Part shown: positions 31,056 through 44,426 of the stretch, piece by piece | Layout of the letters: every line of letters starts with the position of its first letter | How positions within the stretch are numbered: the first letter of the stretch is position 1 | DNA from: Cunninghamia lanceolata | Lineage: Eukaryota > Streptophyta > Pinopsida > Cupressales > Cupressaceae | Assembly (NCBI GenBank): GCA_027924645.1 | Contig: BSBN01000334.1 | Coordinates: 6,262,001 to 6,326,000 of the forward strand | Direction: 5' to 3' | Length of the DNA: 64,000 nt | Notes under the pieces: model-generated | Databases searched by the model: none | What the model saw: only the letters and a program-made list of their open reading frames with translations | Told to the model about the DNA's origin: nothing | Translations under genes and position numbers: made by a program

Positions 31056-32974
31056 CGCCAGTTCCATTGTTAGATACACACATCTTCTCTTTCTTTGCTG
31101 CAAAATGCTTTGAATATTCACTCCAGGAATCGGAAGAGTAATTTAGAAAGACGGAAAAGGCTAGATTCCACATCTACCCGAGAGAGACAAAATAATTTCC
31201 TCATCTTTTGCTACAAAGTTAATGTCGCTATCAGATCAAATTCAACGAGATACCTACAATTTGGCATAGGTCGGCAGAACTGATTTGGACGGCATATCTA
31301 ATAGGCATAGTTTAGGGGATTTGTTTGAAGGGGTCTAAATTTGTTCAGCTTATGCGCAATCTATCATTTTTATCTACTTAATCAAAGGTCTGTAATTTTT
31401 TGTTAATTGCAATAGGAGACATTGCTCGAGCAAGTGGCATGCCCCTCATTATAATGTGTTAGTATTTATATGATAACAATATTAGAATATCCTTATCACA
31501 CATTTGTGGCCATTTTAGCCCCTTTTACATTTGTGTGTTCTATCATGTTTTTATCTATTTTTCCTCCAGTCTATGATGTCTCCTAATCATGTCATTTCCC
31601 CTTTGCCATGTTGTCTTATCTTTCATTATGTTTCCTAAGTGGTGTTATACATTTAATTATTAGGCCAACCACATGTCCTAGCCTTCAATTTTATGTTTCC
31701 TAAGTTGTTGACCCTTTTCATCCTTGTTTCAACCTTAGTAAGTTATCCCTAGGTAGATTTCCCATGTAAACCCCACTCTTTCCATTTGTAAAACATGTCT
31801 TGATGAGAAAATTTCCCACAAAAATAATCAATTTTAGATGCATGCCTTGAAGCTTAACATTCCATAAAAAAGTTGGCCCCAACCTTATTAGAGGTCATCA
31901 CCACCACTTTGACTCCCACCAAGTTGGCTAGGGCTTTCAATCTATTGAGAATTCCTTTAGATTGAATATCATTTAACGACATACCTACCCATAACCAATA
32001 GACATCTCTCCAAATTCTATCACAAAATCTATAATTAGGTCCAACCTTTGCCTCATTTTAACATAGAAAAAGTAATTTTTGGCATAAGTCATCAAGGATT
32101 TCTATTTTTAGTGTTAAAACGATAGTTGAAAAGTATTTTAAGACTTAGTGAGTGAGTTAGACTCAACATACAATCATCCAAATATTTATATCATGCTCAT
32201 GTAAATCACCCACTCAAGTTCCTTCCAACTAGGTCCTAATTTTTCATGTTTTCAAGCAAGGTATGAATTTATTTGATGGGTTATATGTCAAATGCATATA
32301 TTTTTCTAAATTATTGCCTGTGTCTCTTCTCCATACATCTCACCACACTTCTAGGTGATCATCCTTCCATTTCCATTCTATTTGATGCCATTTTTCATCC
32401 CAATCCTCCACCCTAAGCTAGTTTGCATACACCCTAGAGTAGTCTACCCGAAATTGAATATTTTATTCAAAGCCCTTATAAAAAGAACTTGTTCTTTAGA
32501 ATACCAATATATCTTAATGTCTTTTCTCATCCATCTTCATTCAGTCTAAGTCCATTTTTCCATCTAGACATGTTATAGGACTTCCCCCCATGAAATATGT
32601 AAATAAATCAAATATGAAGAGTTACTTAAAAAGTTAAAGAATAAATAAAAGAAATTATATTGAAGAGAATTCATGAGAAGTTTTTAATAAAGATTAATTG
32701 TAATATTGTTATGAAAGGGTGTGACCATTGAAACCACCTTTTGGCTTATTACTTAAACCTATGAAAAATAATGTAAAGGGGAACACAAAGAAAAATGATG
32801 AAATAAAAGAGCGTTGTAGGAAATCACAAAGGAAAGGGATTATTGATTTAGCAAGCAGTGAGCATTGGAGAATGGGTACACATTGTGTTTCCAACTCAAG
32901 GTACAATGTACACATACGATTGTCCTACCCAGGGTTGGTGTGTTGTAAAGCAAGGAGGGTTCTGCATAAGAACA
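31056..32974. other. Spacer upstream of the GRAS gene
   Basis: No ORF with family signal on either strand. The first few hundred bases are the presumed promoter side of the GRAS gene, but I see no convincing TATA box or CAAT motif at a defined distance. The rest is AT-rich, unremarkable sequence. Confidence 0.4.
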
Positions 32975-33350
32975 TGTTGGTTTTGAATATGAACTAGGTT
33001 CTTCCTGGATTGCTCAATAACTAAAAAGGGCTGAATCTCTGATCCATTCTCTAGATTGATATTGGAAGAATTCCCAAACACAAAAGATATGTATTTATTT
33101 ATTTCTATGGAAATTAATCAAGTACTAGTTGATGTCTATTGTTTGTTTAATCTCTATAGAAGAATCATTGATTTTTTCTTGTTTTATATAATTTCTAAAC
33201 AAAATATATTGACAATTTACATTTATCATTATATTTTAAAACGATAATTATTGTAATGTATAATTTACTCTGAAAAATAGTACATTACACTTTAATAATT
33301 GTGCATAAATCATTCTAGGAAATAGCTTATCACATTTAGTATCAGAGCCA
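32975..33350 (+). repeat. Possible fossil copia LTR with primer site
   Basis: TGTTGGTTTTGAATATG starts at 32975 and a TTATCACA end lies at about 33334, directly followed by TTTAGTATCAGAGCC (33335-33349), a one-base variant of the Ty1/copia primer site TTTGGTATCAGAGCC. LTRs of about 360 bp ending TATCACA before this primer site are common in plant copia elements. No internal domains or second LTR are visible. Confidence 0.4.
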
Positions 33351-34506
33351 TGCTACTTCATTAGGTTGTGGTTGTTATTACTTAGTACAAGTTTTGACAC
33401 ACAAAGTGCAAAAAAAATGCTTCTGAGTGAGCGGCCCATATTTATAAAAAAACATTATATACAGTTCACTTATCTACTGGAGCAGAAGTAGTTTTGGCAC
33501 TATTGAAAGAGGATATGACATTTTAGGGGTATTGTCAGCATTTCATTTTCTTTTTCAATTCACTTGGGAATATGTCTCATTTCCTTGAATCCTAAGTGAA
33601 TGTGTTAAAAAAAAAATTTGTGTCCCCCATTCCTGTGCACTGGATCTGTAGATTGTAAAATACTCCATGGTTTAAAATGTGAAAGTGTGGTTCCCACAGG
33701 TCATAACAGCGACGTCCAAATAAGAGATAATATCCTTGTGCATTTAATATTATTTAATAACAATTTAAGAACCTTATCCCAGCGTACAACATAGGAAAAT
33801 GGAGATAGATAAATATTATTAGACAGATTTATTGGATTAATCCAATGATAAAAAAATAGAGATATTAAATTAGTCCTCTTTTAACCAAGGAACTTCGACC
33901 ATTTGTTGCCAGAAATTGTTGTGGTAGTTCATTTTTTAACACTTATTGTTATTTTGAAACGCCTCTGCGAAAATTCAACAGTTAATAAGTAATTTTTCGC
34001 AAATGATTTTGAGTGGGACATATGCCCACGTACGTTGTTAGAGGCTCTTTTTGATTTGTATGCTCTCTTTTTTTTATACAAATAGTACAAAAAAAAATTG
34101 ATATACATATAGTGGCATATCAAGAATATTGCATGGGACAATGTATATGCACATTGAACTGTATATATAATTCAAGATCTTTGGATTGAATCTGCACCTC
34201 TCACGTTTAGAAAATTGTGCATTATTAAGTACTAATACAACCCTACCGTGAAAACAAAATTACTTGCAAGATCCTCTGCGAGGTTAAAAAGAGTAATTTA
34301 ATACCTGAGTAATTTATTACCTCTATTATACACAAACTATTCAGAGGAGAGTAAATATAAGTAAAACATTACATCGAGAATCTAAATTAGGACTTGTAAG
34401 CACAAAAATCATGCACAGTCTCCACGATAACTCCTATGATGATTTTAATCCTTGCCACATACATGTAAGCATGAAATAACATCCTCTCAACAGCAAACCT
34501 CTTGGT
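33351..34506. other. AT-rich spacer left of E4
   Basis: No gene seen. A 16-nt perfect palindrome ATTGGATTAATCCAAT lies at 33831-33846. The sequence next to E4 ends ...GTGACG. Confidence 0.4.
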
Positions 34507-34511
34507 GACGT
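34507..34511. repeat. Target site duplication of E4, left copy (GACGT)
   Basis: GACGT precedes E4; GATGT follows it at 56096-56100. The one C/T difference is compatible with decay of a CpG. Confidence 0.65.
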
Positions 34512-35257
34512 TGTTGCCAACATAGTCAGGAGACACTGCTGTTATGATTCAAGACTTAATGTTGTCATTGATGGCAACTACCTGTCATGTGTGAAGACAA
34601 CTCCTGAGACAAATATGTGTACATTATTTTGGTCTGGTAAGATTGGCATAGCCAAATTGACTAAGTATTGGCAGCTCATTGAGCTAGGGACAGCAATCCA
34701 TTTGGTAATCCTCTACAGATGAAGATCTTGTTATGCAGTTCTAGTATGTTATAATTAGATGTTATGCAATATTATATCCTAAGTTTTATATTTTGAACAT
34801 CTCCAGAAGTTGTGTTGGAAATTGCCTAAGTCCGGTAAGCAAGTGATTATGGAACACTATAGAACACTTGAGTAATGTACTCTACATTCTTCCACTATTG
34901 AGTATCTCAATTTGCAGTTTGGAGGAGTTGTAAACACATATGAGGAGTATCTAATTCCAGATTTGTAGAGTTTGAAGTTCACTGGATGATCATCTACCAG
35001 TTAGTGAGTATCAACATTCAGACTGATAGTGTTCTACAATGACTGTGTTAATAGTTTAGAGGTCTGCAATTTTCCACATAAGAATATTATGATCTGCAGT
35101 CATGAAGGTATGATTGGTGATGGGTAATGAAGATTCTTGAAGGTTTACATTTGTCTACATAACTTCATGCAAAGAATCCAAGATGACAAAGTATGAGGTT
35201 TTTGTGTACACGGTTCATCTCCAGCAAGCTGACCAAGTTTGAGTTAATTCTTGTTGT

Positions 35258-35349
<92 letters not shown>

Positions 35350-35916
35350 CAATGTTGAAGGTATGGGAGTGTGTAAATATAGTGCAAGTTCGATGTGTAA
35401 GCATTCTAAGGCAATTTTGTGATATGAAAGAAGTAGTAAGAGAAGAAGAACAGAGTATATGTGAAGCAAAGCCAAAAAGCAGGGTAGACATAATGAAGAC
35501 TTTTGAATCTGTATACTGAGCTATTAATGGAACTACACTTCAGCATTTTGTAGATGCATTTGTAATAGTCCTCTTTTGGCAGTGAGCCAATCCTTATTCT
35601 ATCTTCTCTTCTCTCTTTGGTAGTGAGCCTATTGCAGTGATCATTTCTTTGGATAGTGAGTCCTTGGGCAGTGAGCCTTCATGTAATTCAGTTTTGATAT
35701 CATAATATATTGTGAACTAACACTCACCATGGTTTTTCCCTTTCTAGATTTTTCATATAAAATCTTGGTGTCTATGTGTTATGACTTTGTGGCTACTCTT
35801 TTTATGTTTACTTTACTTTCATGTTATTAAATTTGCTAATGGATTAATAAATATATGAAAGAAAGGTTTTACAGAATACTGATTCACACCCTTCTTTGTA
35901 TTCTTTGTGATCAACA
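34512..35916 (+). repeat. E4 5' LTR
   Basis: It starts TGTTGCCAACATAGTCAGG and ends TTTGTGATCAACA, and matches 54750-56095. It is about 60 bp longer mainly because of its expanded (TA)n. Primer-site-like ATTGGCATCAGAGG follows at 35917-35930. Confidence 0.88.
35260..35347. repeat. (TA)n microsatellite in E4 5' LTR
   Basis: About 43 TA units. The same position in the 3' LTR (about 55497-55519) has only about 11, so the tract changed length after insertion. Long Ile-Tyr reading frames across it are artefacts. Confidence 0.95.
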
Positions 35917-36062
35917 ATTGGCATCAGAGGAAGGTTCCTTAGAAGAAGTTTAATAGCTTGAGGATGATCTAGAAAAGAGTACTCATTGCAGCTAGAAGGT
36001 ATCCTACTCCAGGCAGTGTCACAATTGATCACAAATTAAAAACTGCTCTTGAAGATCTTCAT

Positions 36063-36855
36063 ATGTATGAAGTAGATATCCAGGACTTGAAGGAAAATGT
36101 CAAAGAAACTGATGAATGCATCCTAAATCTAAGAGAACAAGTTAAGAAATTAAAGGATAGGAGTAGAGAGCTAAGTGAACAGTTGATTGTAGAAAATGAA
36201 ACCCTAAATGATTTATCAAGGTTGGTTGAAGAGAAAGAAAAGGTTGAGGAACATTTGAATCAAGTTTTGAAAGACAAATATGAAGAATGTGAAAATTTGG
36301 CAAAAGATGTTGTGCTTGTAAAGTTTGATTTGGAGGTGGCAAACAGTTACAAAGAAAAGTTCAAAATAAGCTCTGCAAAGCTTGTTAAGTTGCTTGACAA
36401 TTAGAAAAATCTAGATGACACGAAAGGTTTGGGATTTGAAAGAGGAGAAAGTTTTAAATTAGGTCAAAAAAATATTGAGATGAGGAAAAACAAAGGCAAC
36501 CAGTTCTAGAATTAGAGAAGGAGACCTAGAAGACCTCTGGTCAAGCAGCCAAATGCTCAAAGGTATGCATCTTTCAATGGCTATTGTTTTAAATGCAATA
36601 AGTATGGTCATAGGGCCACTCAGTGTAGGAGTAGAAAGAATGAAAATGTTGCATCTTTTTTTAGTCAATGTTTAAATTGCAAGAAAATTAGTCATAAAGC
36701 AAATGAGTGTAGGAGTATGATAAGGAATTGAAACAACGATGCAAGAAATACTCAATCTTTCAATGGAAAGTGTTTTTCTTGCAATAGATTTGTGCATATG
36801 GCTAACCAATGTAGGTCAAGAATAAATCAAACAAGTGGAAAGAATCAAGGATAGA
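36063..36855 (+). pseudogene. E4 ORF1, 5' part (cut by E3)
   Basis: A coiled coil rich in Glu/Lys/Leu (about residues 1-110) is followed by a KGLGFERGES motif, a basic PRRPLVKQPNAQRY stretch nearly identical to that of E2, and three zinc knuckles (CFKCNKYGHRATQC intact; CLNCKKISHKANEC; CFSCNRFVHMANQC with Gly lost). Stops follow LVKLLDN (36402-36404), with others later. The frame also runs open upstream of ATG 36063 (back to about 35976), so the true start may have been lost. It continues at 50414. Confidence 0.72.
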
Positions 36856-36860
36856 GGAAT
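36856..36860. repeat. Target site duplication of E3, left copy (GGAAT)
   Basis: GGAAT precedes the first LTR of the array and recurs at 50409-50413 after the third LTR. Removing the array with one copy rejoins E4 ORF1 at its fourth zinc knuckle. Confidence 0.9.
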
Positions 36861-37956
36861 TGTTGATAACTGAGAGGGGGGGTGAATTAGTTGTCCTAAT
36901 AATTTCTACTTTCTAAACATTCTTAATAATCAATGCAGCATTAATTGAAATTAGCAAACATAACCATGAAATGGAAATACACATGACATAATATTTTTGA
37001 TTTGGAAACCCTGTTAAGGGAAAAAATCATGGGGTGATTAACCCAAGATTGTATTCTCTGTTAGAAGAATGGAAATACAAAATGGCACTTGCCAATTAGG
37101 GCTCATTGCCTGAGCAAACTACTCACAAAAGGCACACTGCCTATAAGAGACACACTGTCTCCAATTTATAAATAGTGTAACACAATACTTGAACTGATAA
37201 GGAGCATCAACATATGCTAGAGTTTAGTTCTGGTTAGGGTCAGTACATTGATCTGTTGCACTTCATCTTTCCTCTTCTTTTGTGCTGCTCTCCTTTCACA
37301 TACCGAACCTTCCTTTTTGCTTTTACTCGGGTCTACTACTTTTCTTCACACATTTCACAAAACCATGACACCCATCATAACTAAGACCATCTTTTATATA
37401 TATGCAAAAGTGATTTCATCACCTTTCTAGTTGGCATCCGGAACAGATAATAATTTCCTCAAACTTTGATCTATCGGCTGAATCCTTGCACACCAAGTAA
37501 TGTGGATCAATCATATACTTGTAGAAGTCATCAATTATGTCGGCCAAACATAACTTTTGCCTTAAGAACCTTTTCCATCATCAGTAACACATCCAGAATA
37601 ATGTCTAATGTCCTGCCAGTTAGTTCTTCCTCTGTTCACACTGTCACTTGGGAACCCGACACTTAAGCATTCATATCTCTTTATCCTTTCCACACCGGAG
37701 GCTCAAACCCTGGAATCTATCAGTCAAGATACTCCTCTTGACTTCCCCAAATCCACACTTCACTCAGATACTTCTACTGAGAGATCTAGACCTGTCTGTC
37801 AGACCTTACTGACTGCTCTGTTCTTGCTTACCAGACCTCAACACTTCTTCAATCTGACTTTTAGTGAGGACCTATCATGTCTTGTGGATGTATGGGATAA
37901 CCTTTGTTGCCATCAATGACAACATTCATGAGTCCATCTAGTGTTTCTTGACAACA
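36861..37956 (-). repeat. E3 LTR 1 (outer 3' LTR)
   Basis: It begins TGTTGATAACTGAGAGG and ends TTTCTTGACAACA. It is bordered on the right by the minus-strand polypurine tract (37957-37968). A minus-strand TATATAAAAG lies at 37391-37400. Confidence 0.9.
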
Positions 37957-37983
37957 ATCTCCCCCTTTGGCATTGATGGCAAC
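37914..37983 (-). promoter_or_regulatory. E3 polypurine tract inside an inverted repeat
   Basis: The arms GTTGCCATCAATGACAA (37914-37930) and TTGGCATTGATGGCAAC (37967-37983) pair over 16 of 17 bases, with the LTR start and the tract ATCTCCCCCTTT (minus-strand AAAGGGGGAGAT) between them. The same arrangement is seen at 12581-12658 in E2. Confidence 0.75.
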
Positions 37984-38199
37984 ACTTAGTGAAAAATGAC
38001 TAAGTGTCACACTATACTCCCCCTTGGATGATGCTCTATCTCTATGTACATTTACCGAAGCTCCCCTTTAGTTGGATTCCTCATTTTTCACTACTCCTCA
38101 CTCCCCCTTTGACATCAATGGCAAAGGGTAGGGTCCGCACATCAAATTTTTCAAAATTTTAACTATACTTGTCCACATAAGTATAGACATATGGCATAC

Positions 38200-41100
38200 T
38201 TACATATACTGAAGTATGTCTTCAAAAGTTGTTTTTAATTGAATAAATTCTGTAGCCCAACTTTGCTTCATTCTATCCAAAATTGATATATGACTACTCA
38301 ACAGGAATGCAAATGCATCTGCCCTTTTTAGATCTATTGGATCATTGGTCCGGGCTATAATTTGAGCTTCATTTATGGCCTCATGCATGGCCTTTAACTT
38401 AGGGACAATTATCCCTCTGAGCTCACTCAACCTACTGATTCTATTTTTCTTCTCTTTTCCAAGGTTGACATTCTTGATTTATTATGGATGTAGTAAGTGG
38501 ATCAAAATTTTGAGAGACTTTTATTAGTTTATCCACCTATTCTTTCATTTTCTTCTCAATCTCCATTGTTGTTTTAGACCAGGATATACAAAATTTGTAT
38601 ACATCACCTCCATCCTTAAGGGCATTTTCCAAACTTTTTATCCCAATACCCATAACTCTTCTATCATTTGAAATTATCCCTTGCAGCTCAAAGAATCTTT
38701 TATCCAAAAACTCTTTCCTGACCTTCTCCTCAGCTGATTTCTCTAGAGAATCAAAATGTGTGCTAACACTATTGACTAGAGTTTTGAGATTACTGGAAGA
38801 GGAGGCTATGGGATCCTTCTGAAAAGATGGCATGATCTTTTCCAACACTTTGGATGCTACCTCTATAAGCTCATAGTCTTCCATGTGAGATTTTAGTAGT
38901 TTCTCTTTGACCTTCGCATTTGCAAATGAAGCTATCTTCATTGTTTGTACCGGAGATAGAGAGTCAAAATCTGATGGCCCTTTTAGTAATTCCGGTTCAT
39001 CCATCTCATTAGTTGCTTTTGTCAAGAAGTCCTTGACATATTTTGTAGTTTCTCTTGCCAGAGACATTCTTTTTCTCTTCTACAGTGTCACTTATGTTCT
39101 TTTCAGCTTGACTTCCTTCTTTACTTTTCACCTCTTTCTTTCTCCTTTATTAATTCTTCTTCTTTAGATCTGGAGTCAATAGGGGAGACCAAAGGAGAAA
39201 TGTTAGTCTAATCATGGACCACCTCTTCTAAAGCAGAGGAATCCAAGTCCTTAGCTGTTTCTGCACCGGTATTCATTACCTCTTCTATCATTTTCTCAAT
39301 AGACTCTTCTGCAACACTTGTGGTCGAGGGGTCAGTACCCAAGTCCTCTGTAATTAGAATGTTGAATCTTTTGAATGCATTCCGGAGGATCTGTTCTGTC
39401 TCTTTTGCAACTTTGTCAGTCTCTCCGAGCATAAGTTGATTCATCCTTGCTTTGCTCCTAAACTCATCCTTACAATCTTTGAATACCATATTCATTGTCT
39501 TGGGATCGATTGAAGGATATAGCTGAATTGCTATTTGTTCCCAGATTTCTAGGTCTTTGCCTTGGGCATTGTTCTTTCTTATTTCTAGTTCCTTCTCCAA
39601 GCTTTTAGGGACCAGAGATATAATTTCAATAAATGCTTTATTGTAGATATTTAGGTACCTAACTGTGGCATCTTGCAATATTTTCTAAACTACTTCACCA
39701 TAATCATCATAGAATTCAACCATTGGCTGAAGATTTCTGTCTACTGTGACTGATTTGATTATGTCATCAATGTGAAGAGTGGGTTTTTCAACATATTCCT
39801 CTGTCTTTTCTTCTTCCTTTTGTCTGGTAGAGGGTTCACCAGATGTTTTCTTCTTTTTCTTCATTTTCTTGATTTCTTCATCAGATTCAGTCTCCTCTTC
39901 ATCCCTTTGACTGGCATAAGCCCTTGTGGCTTTTGTCTTTGTTCTTTTCTCTCCTTTGCCAGATGATTTTGTTTCCAATTTTGATGGCCTTGATCTTTTG
40001 ACAGTGGTAGGTGCAGATCTCTTTGATGATCAGGTCCAGGTAAAAGATTTCACCAGAACACTTTCCTCACTTTTCTTTTCTGCCTTTTTCTTCTCTTCCT
40101 TAGCCCTTTCCATCTTTTCCCTGTTGGCATCAAGTATCTCCTTTGAGATGCCAAAGCATTTTGCAACATCTTCAACTTCTTTTCTCAGCTTCCTCTTGAT
40201 CTGTGGTTGTCTGGGTTCCACATGAATCTTTACACTTAGCTCCTGAAAGCTTCCAAACCTTTCTGCCTTGGGATCTTTTGGCTGACTTAACATGTGTTCA
40301 ATATGCAGCTCAACAATTTTCTCATCAACATCATACCCCATCGGCATGATCTATACCATTCTTGGTTCCACTGCCTCCATAAGGCACTGATCAGTTTCTA
40401 CCATGAAGCAAACCGTATCCTTATACTTTTCAACTAGAGCTTGGGGGATTCTCTCTCTTGCTTGCATCATACTCTGAAAGTTCTTGAAATATCCCCTGAG
40501 TGTTGTATTCTATGCCTTAACATCACCAAGTCCATGCAAGTAATCCCTGATTTGTATGGCAACTGGTTTGTTATTTTGCCATATCTAGCCACTAGATCGG
40601 GGTAGCTCATTCATGAAGTAGAAAAATAGACACAATATTAGTCCACCGTATTTAAAGGAGTTCTTCTTGTCTTTTTTGATCTTTTGTATGTTTTCCATCA
40701 GTTGACTCAGAAGGAGTTCACAGAGATCATACTCTGCATTCTTTCTCAGCATCTCATAGGTAGTATACACTGCAGTTCTGGATACTAAATTTTCCCTACT
40801 AGAGTGATATATCTTATACCCTATTATCATGGATGCAAACTTGATATCTGGGTTAGTGATGTCTTCAATGGTCATTGCCCTCTTATCAAATTTTGATCTG
40901 GTGGCCTTAGTTACAACGTGGTTTTTGATAGATTTAAGGATAGGTATCCCTCTAGAGGAGTGTAAACCAGTTATTGCCCTAATTGCTTCCTTAGTGATCT
41001 TGCAAGGCCCGTTCAACCATAGGAAGTTATCATGCACTCTACTCAGTACATACCGGACCCATTCATCTTCTTCAAAGCAGGGGAAATGAATGTACTGTTC

Positions 41101-41367
41101 AAAATGTTTCTCTTGGATGCCCTTATATTGTGGTTTAAGTTCAAAAGTATCATCTATCAATTGTTTGTGATAGATGTCTCTTAGTTTGAATTCCCCAAAC
41201 TCTTCAATATTTGCGTGTATGTAAACCCTAATATCTTCCGTATGCAACACACCATGCAGAACACTGGAGAATGTTCCTAAGGGATCTACTTCCAAGGATT
41301 TGTATGGATGTTTCTTGAATTTAGGGCGAGGTCTATCAGAAATTTTCACAATATTCGGTGTATCCAT
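38200..41367 (-). pseudogene. E3 copy 1 ORF2: unrecognised long protein (broken)
   Basis: ATG at 41367 starts the same protein as E2 ORF2. The N-terminal 260 codons (41367-40585) are uninterrupted and include KFKKHPYKSLEVDPLG, WVRYVLSRVHDNFLWLNGP, ITKEAIRAITGLHSS and KFDKRAMTIEDI. After a stop at SSG the frame continues through the charged middle section (KKMKKKKK, DEEETESDEEI), a shared stop at 39685-39687, and a helical C-terminus ending DILQYM at 38200. It is alignable with E2 and E3 copy 2 throughout. Function unknown; the open N-terminal part suggests late selection or a recent insertion. Confidence 0.68.
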
Positions 41368-41836
41368 CTTTCAAAAGATTTGCAGAGAGATATTGAGAAT
41401 GGAAAATACCTTTTACGCTTCTAGGTTCTATGAAGTGAGCCGAATCAATTGCTGGATGAATCAGATTCTGCAGATGATCTTTTGATAGGCTTGAGGAATT
41501 TTTGTTGCAGAGCTTCTTTTCGTTTCTTCTTGAAAAAAGAATGAACAAATGCTTAATGAGAAAACCCTTATATTGCTCCACAAACCCTAATATCAAGTTA
41601 CATTAAATGCTGGACCGAAGTCATTCCGGTTTACCTTATTCGGATGACTTGAAGAACCAGATCAATCTTGATTTTAAACATCTTGCGGATCTTCCAAATC
41701 TTAACCATAGTTTACTTAGATGTTTCTCTTATGAGCCTTTTAATCTGCAACTCTCCTTGTGCCAGTTCCGGCACCAATTGGTTGGCTAGGGGAACAAGGT
41801 TTTCTTTGTGTCTCCCCCTAAGCCAAAGCTCACTTT

Positions 41837-43018
41837 TTAATTTTTGGAAGGAATATCAGCACCAGAGTCTGGTGCGGATCCATCCCCTACATTCTCTGTA
41901 CTTTTCTTCACCGAAATCTTGTTCATCTCACTTTGAACTTCATCCACATTCACCTTTTGTTTTCCCTTATCTTGATTCTGATTATGATATACCGGACCTT
42001 TTCTGTCCTGATTCTTGCTTCTATAGAATTTTACAATATGACTGAATCTATTGCAAATTTGGCAAACAACATTTCTTTGCATATTTGATTGATATCCTCT
42101 TGATCTACATTGATTATCCATGTGACCCATTCTATTGCATGCAAAACATCTATCATTGAATGAATTGTTCGTCTGCATATTTTTGCATTCATGAGATTTG
42201 TGACCGTAGCTTTTGTGGTTAAAACACTGTCCAGAGAAAGATGTATTAGTCTGATTCATTCTCTTTCTGCACTAATTAGCTCTATGACCAAAGTTATTGA
42301 AGTTGTGGCAATATCCATTGAAGGATGGATATCTTTGAGCATTAGACTGTCTTACCGAAGGTCTTCTAGGCCTGTTTCTTAGATTTTCTAATCTAAAATT
42401 CTTCTAACTGGATCTGAAGCTTTCTCCTTTCTCATATCCCAAACCACACTTGTCATCTACCCTCTTTTGACTTTCAAGAAGAACTTCAAGTTGAGAAGAA
42501 CTTATCTTGAATTTCTCTTTATATTTATTTGCTATTTGAAGATCCCTTTTAACAGAGATAATTTGATCCTCAAGTTTTTCTTCATTATCTTTAGCATCTT
42601 CAAGATCAGATTCAAGATGTCTAATAATTCTATCCATCTTGTGGCAATCTTCTGATTTCTCCTTGAGGGATTGTCTTAGATCATCTTTAGTTTTTCTTTT
42701 TTCTTCAACCTCTTGGGTAAACTTCATAACTCTTGATTCCATTTCATGTCTTACCATAATTATTTCTTTTGATAACTTTTCACATAACTTGGTTTTCTCC
42801 TTCAGATCTTCGTTTGTATCATTCACTTCACCTTGACTTGCCAATTGCTAAAGTAGCTCCTTTCTCTTTTTCATAGAGAGACTTAATTTGTCTTTTAGTT
42901 CTCTCATGAAATCATCAGCCTGTTTGAGTCTTTCCTTTAATTCATTGACTTCAGAGTTTGACTGCTCAAGATCATCAAGGGCAGTCTTGAGTTGTTCCCT
43001 TAACCCATATACATCCAT
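41837..43018 (-). pseudogene. E3 copy 1 ORF1: coiled-coil zinc-knuckle protein
   Basis: ATG at 43018 opens MDVYGLREQLK; a long coiled coil, the KGESF motif and four knuckles follow, including CFACNRMGHMDNQC (intact, unlike E2) and CQICNRFSHIVKF with its last Cys lost. A TAG at 42848-42850 is at the same codon as in E2 and E3 copy 2. The C-terminus is a Ser/Ala/Asp-rich tail ending IPSKN. A frame break lies near the GLGYEKGE motif. Confidence 0.7.
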
Positions 43019-43083
43019 TTGAATTCCCAGATCTTCCTCAAGATGTTAGACTCTATTACGAGGAACCTGGCTCTGATACCAAT

Positions 43084-44183
43084 TGTTGATAACTGAGAGG
43101 GGGGGTGAATCAGTTATCCTAATAATTTTTGCTTTCTAAACTTTCTTAATAATCAATGCAGCATTAATTCAAATAAGCAAACATAACCATGAAATGGAAA
43201 TACACATGACACAATATTTTTGATGTAGAAACCCTGTTAGGGGAAAAAACCACGAGGTGATTAACCCAAGATTGTGTTCTCTATTAGAAGAATGGAAATA
43301 CAAAATGGCACTTGCCAATTAGGGCTCACTACCCGAGCACACTGCTCACAAAAGGCACACTGCCTATAAGAGACACACTATCTACAATTTATAAAGAGTG
43401 TAATACAATACTTGAACTGATAAGGAGCATCAACATATGCTAGAGTTCAATTCCGGTTAGGGTCAGTACACTGATCTACTGCACTTCATTTTTCCTCTTC
43501 TTTTGTGCTGCTCTCCTTTCACATACCGAACCTTCCTTTTTGCTTTTACTTGGGTCTACTACTTTTCTTCACACATTTCACAAAACCATGACACCCCTCA
43601 TAACAAAAACCATCTTATATATCTATATATGCAAAAGCGATTTCATCACCTTTCTAGTCGGCATCTGGAATAGTTAATAATTTCCTCGAACTCTAATCTG
43701 TCGGTTGAATCCTTGCACACCAAGTAATGCGGATCAATCATATACTTGTAGAAGTCATCAATTATCTCGGCCAAACATAACTTATGCTTTAAGAACATTT
43801 TCCATCATCAGTAACACATCTATAATAATGTCTGATGTTCTGCCAGTCAGTTCTTCCTCTGTTCACACTGTCACTTGGGAACCCGACACTCAAGCATTCA
43901 TATCTCTTTATCCTTTCCACACCGGAGGCTCAAACCCTATAATCTATCAGTCAAGATACTCCTCTTGACTTCCCCAAATCTGCACTTCACTCAGATACTT
44001 CTACTGAGAGATCTAGACATGTCTGTCAGACCTTATTGACTGCTCTGTTCTTGCTTATCAAACCTCAACACTTCTTCAATTTGGCTTCTGGTGAGGACCT
44101 GTCATGTCTTGTAGATGTGTGGGATAACCTTTGTTGCCATCAATGACAACATTCATGAGTCCATATAGTGTTTCTTGCCAACA
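43084..44183 (-). repeat. E3 LTR 2 (central, shared by both internal copies)
   Basis: It begins TGTTGATAACTGAGAGG with the primer site of copy 1 on its left (43070-43083, minus-strand ATTGGTATCAGAGC) and ends CTTGCCAACA with the polypurine tract of copy 2 on its right. There is no target duplication around it. Confidence 0.9.
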
Positions 44184-44426
44184 ATCTCCCACTTTGGCAT
44201 TGATGGCAACACTTAGTGAAAAATGACTAAGTGTCACACTATACTCCCCTTTGGCTGATGCTCTGTCTCTATGTACATTTACCGAAGCTCCCCCTTAGTT
44301 GGATTCCTCATTTTTCACTTCTCCTCACTCCCCCTTTGACATCAATGGCAAAGGGTAGGGTCCGCACATCAAAATTTTCAAAATTTTAACTATACTTGTC
44401 TGCATAAGTATATACATATGGCATAC

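Noticed and set aside
30627..31073. 148-codon plus-strand ORF
   Set aside because: It is the antisense shadow of the GRAS gene, which has clear family motifs on the minus strand.
35165..35519. Overlapping ORFs of about 100 codons with Ile-Tyr repeats on both strands
   Set aside because: They are translations of the (TA)n microsatellite in the E4 LTR.
43084..44183. Reading E3 as two independent insertions side by side
   Set aside because: The central LTR is shared and has no target duplication; only the outer ends carry GGAAT.
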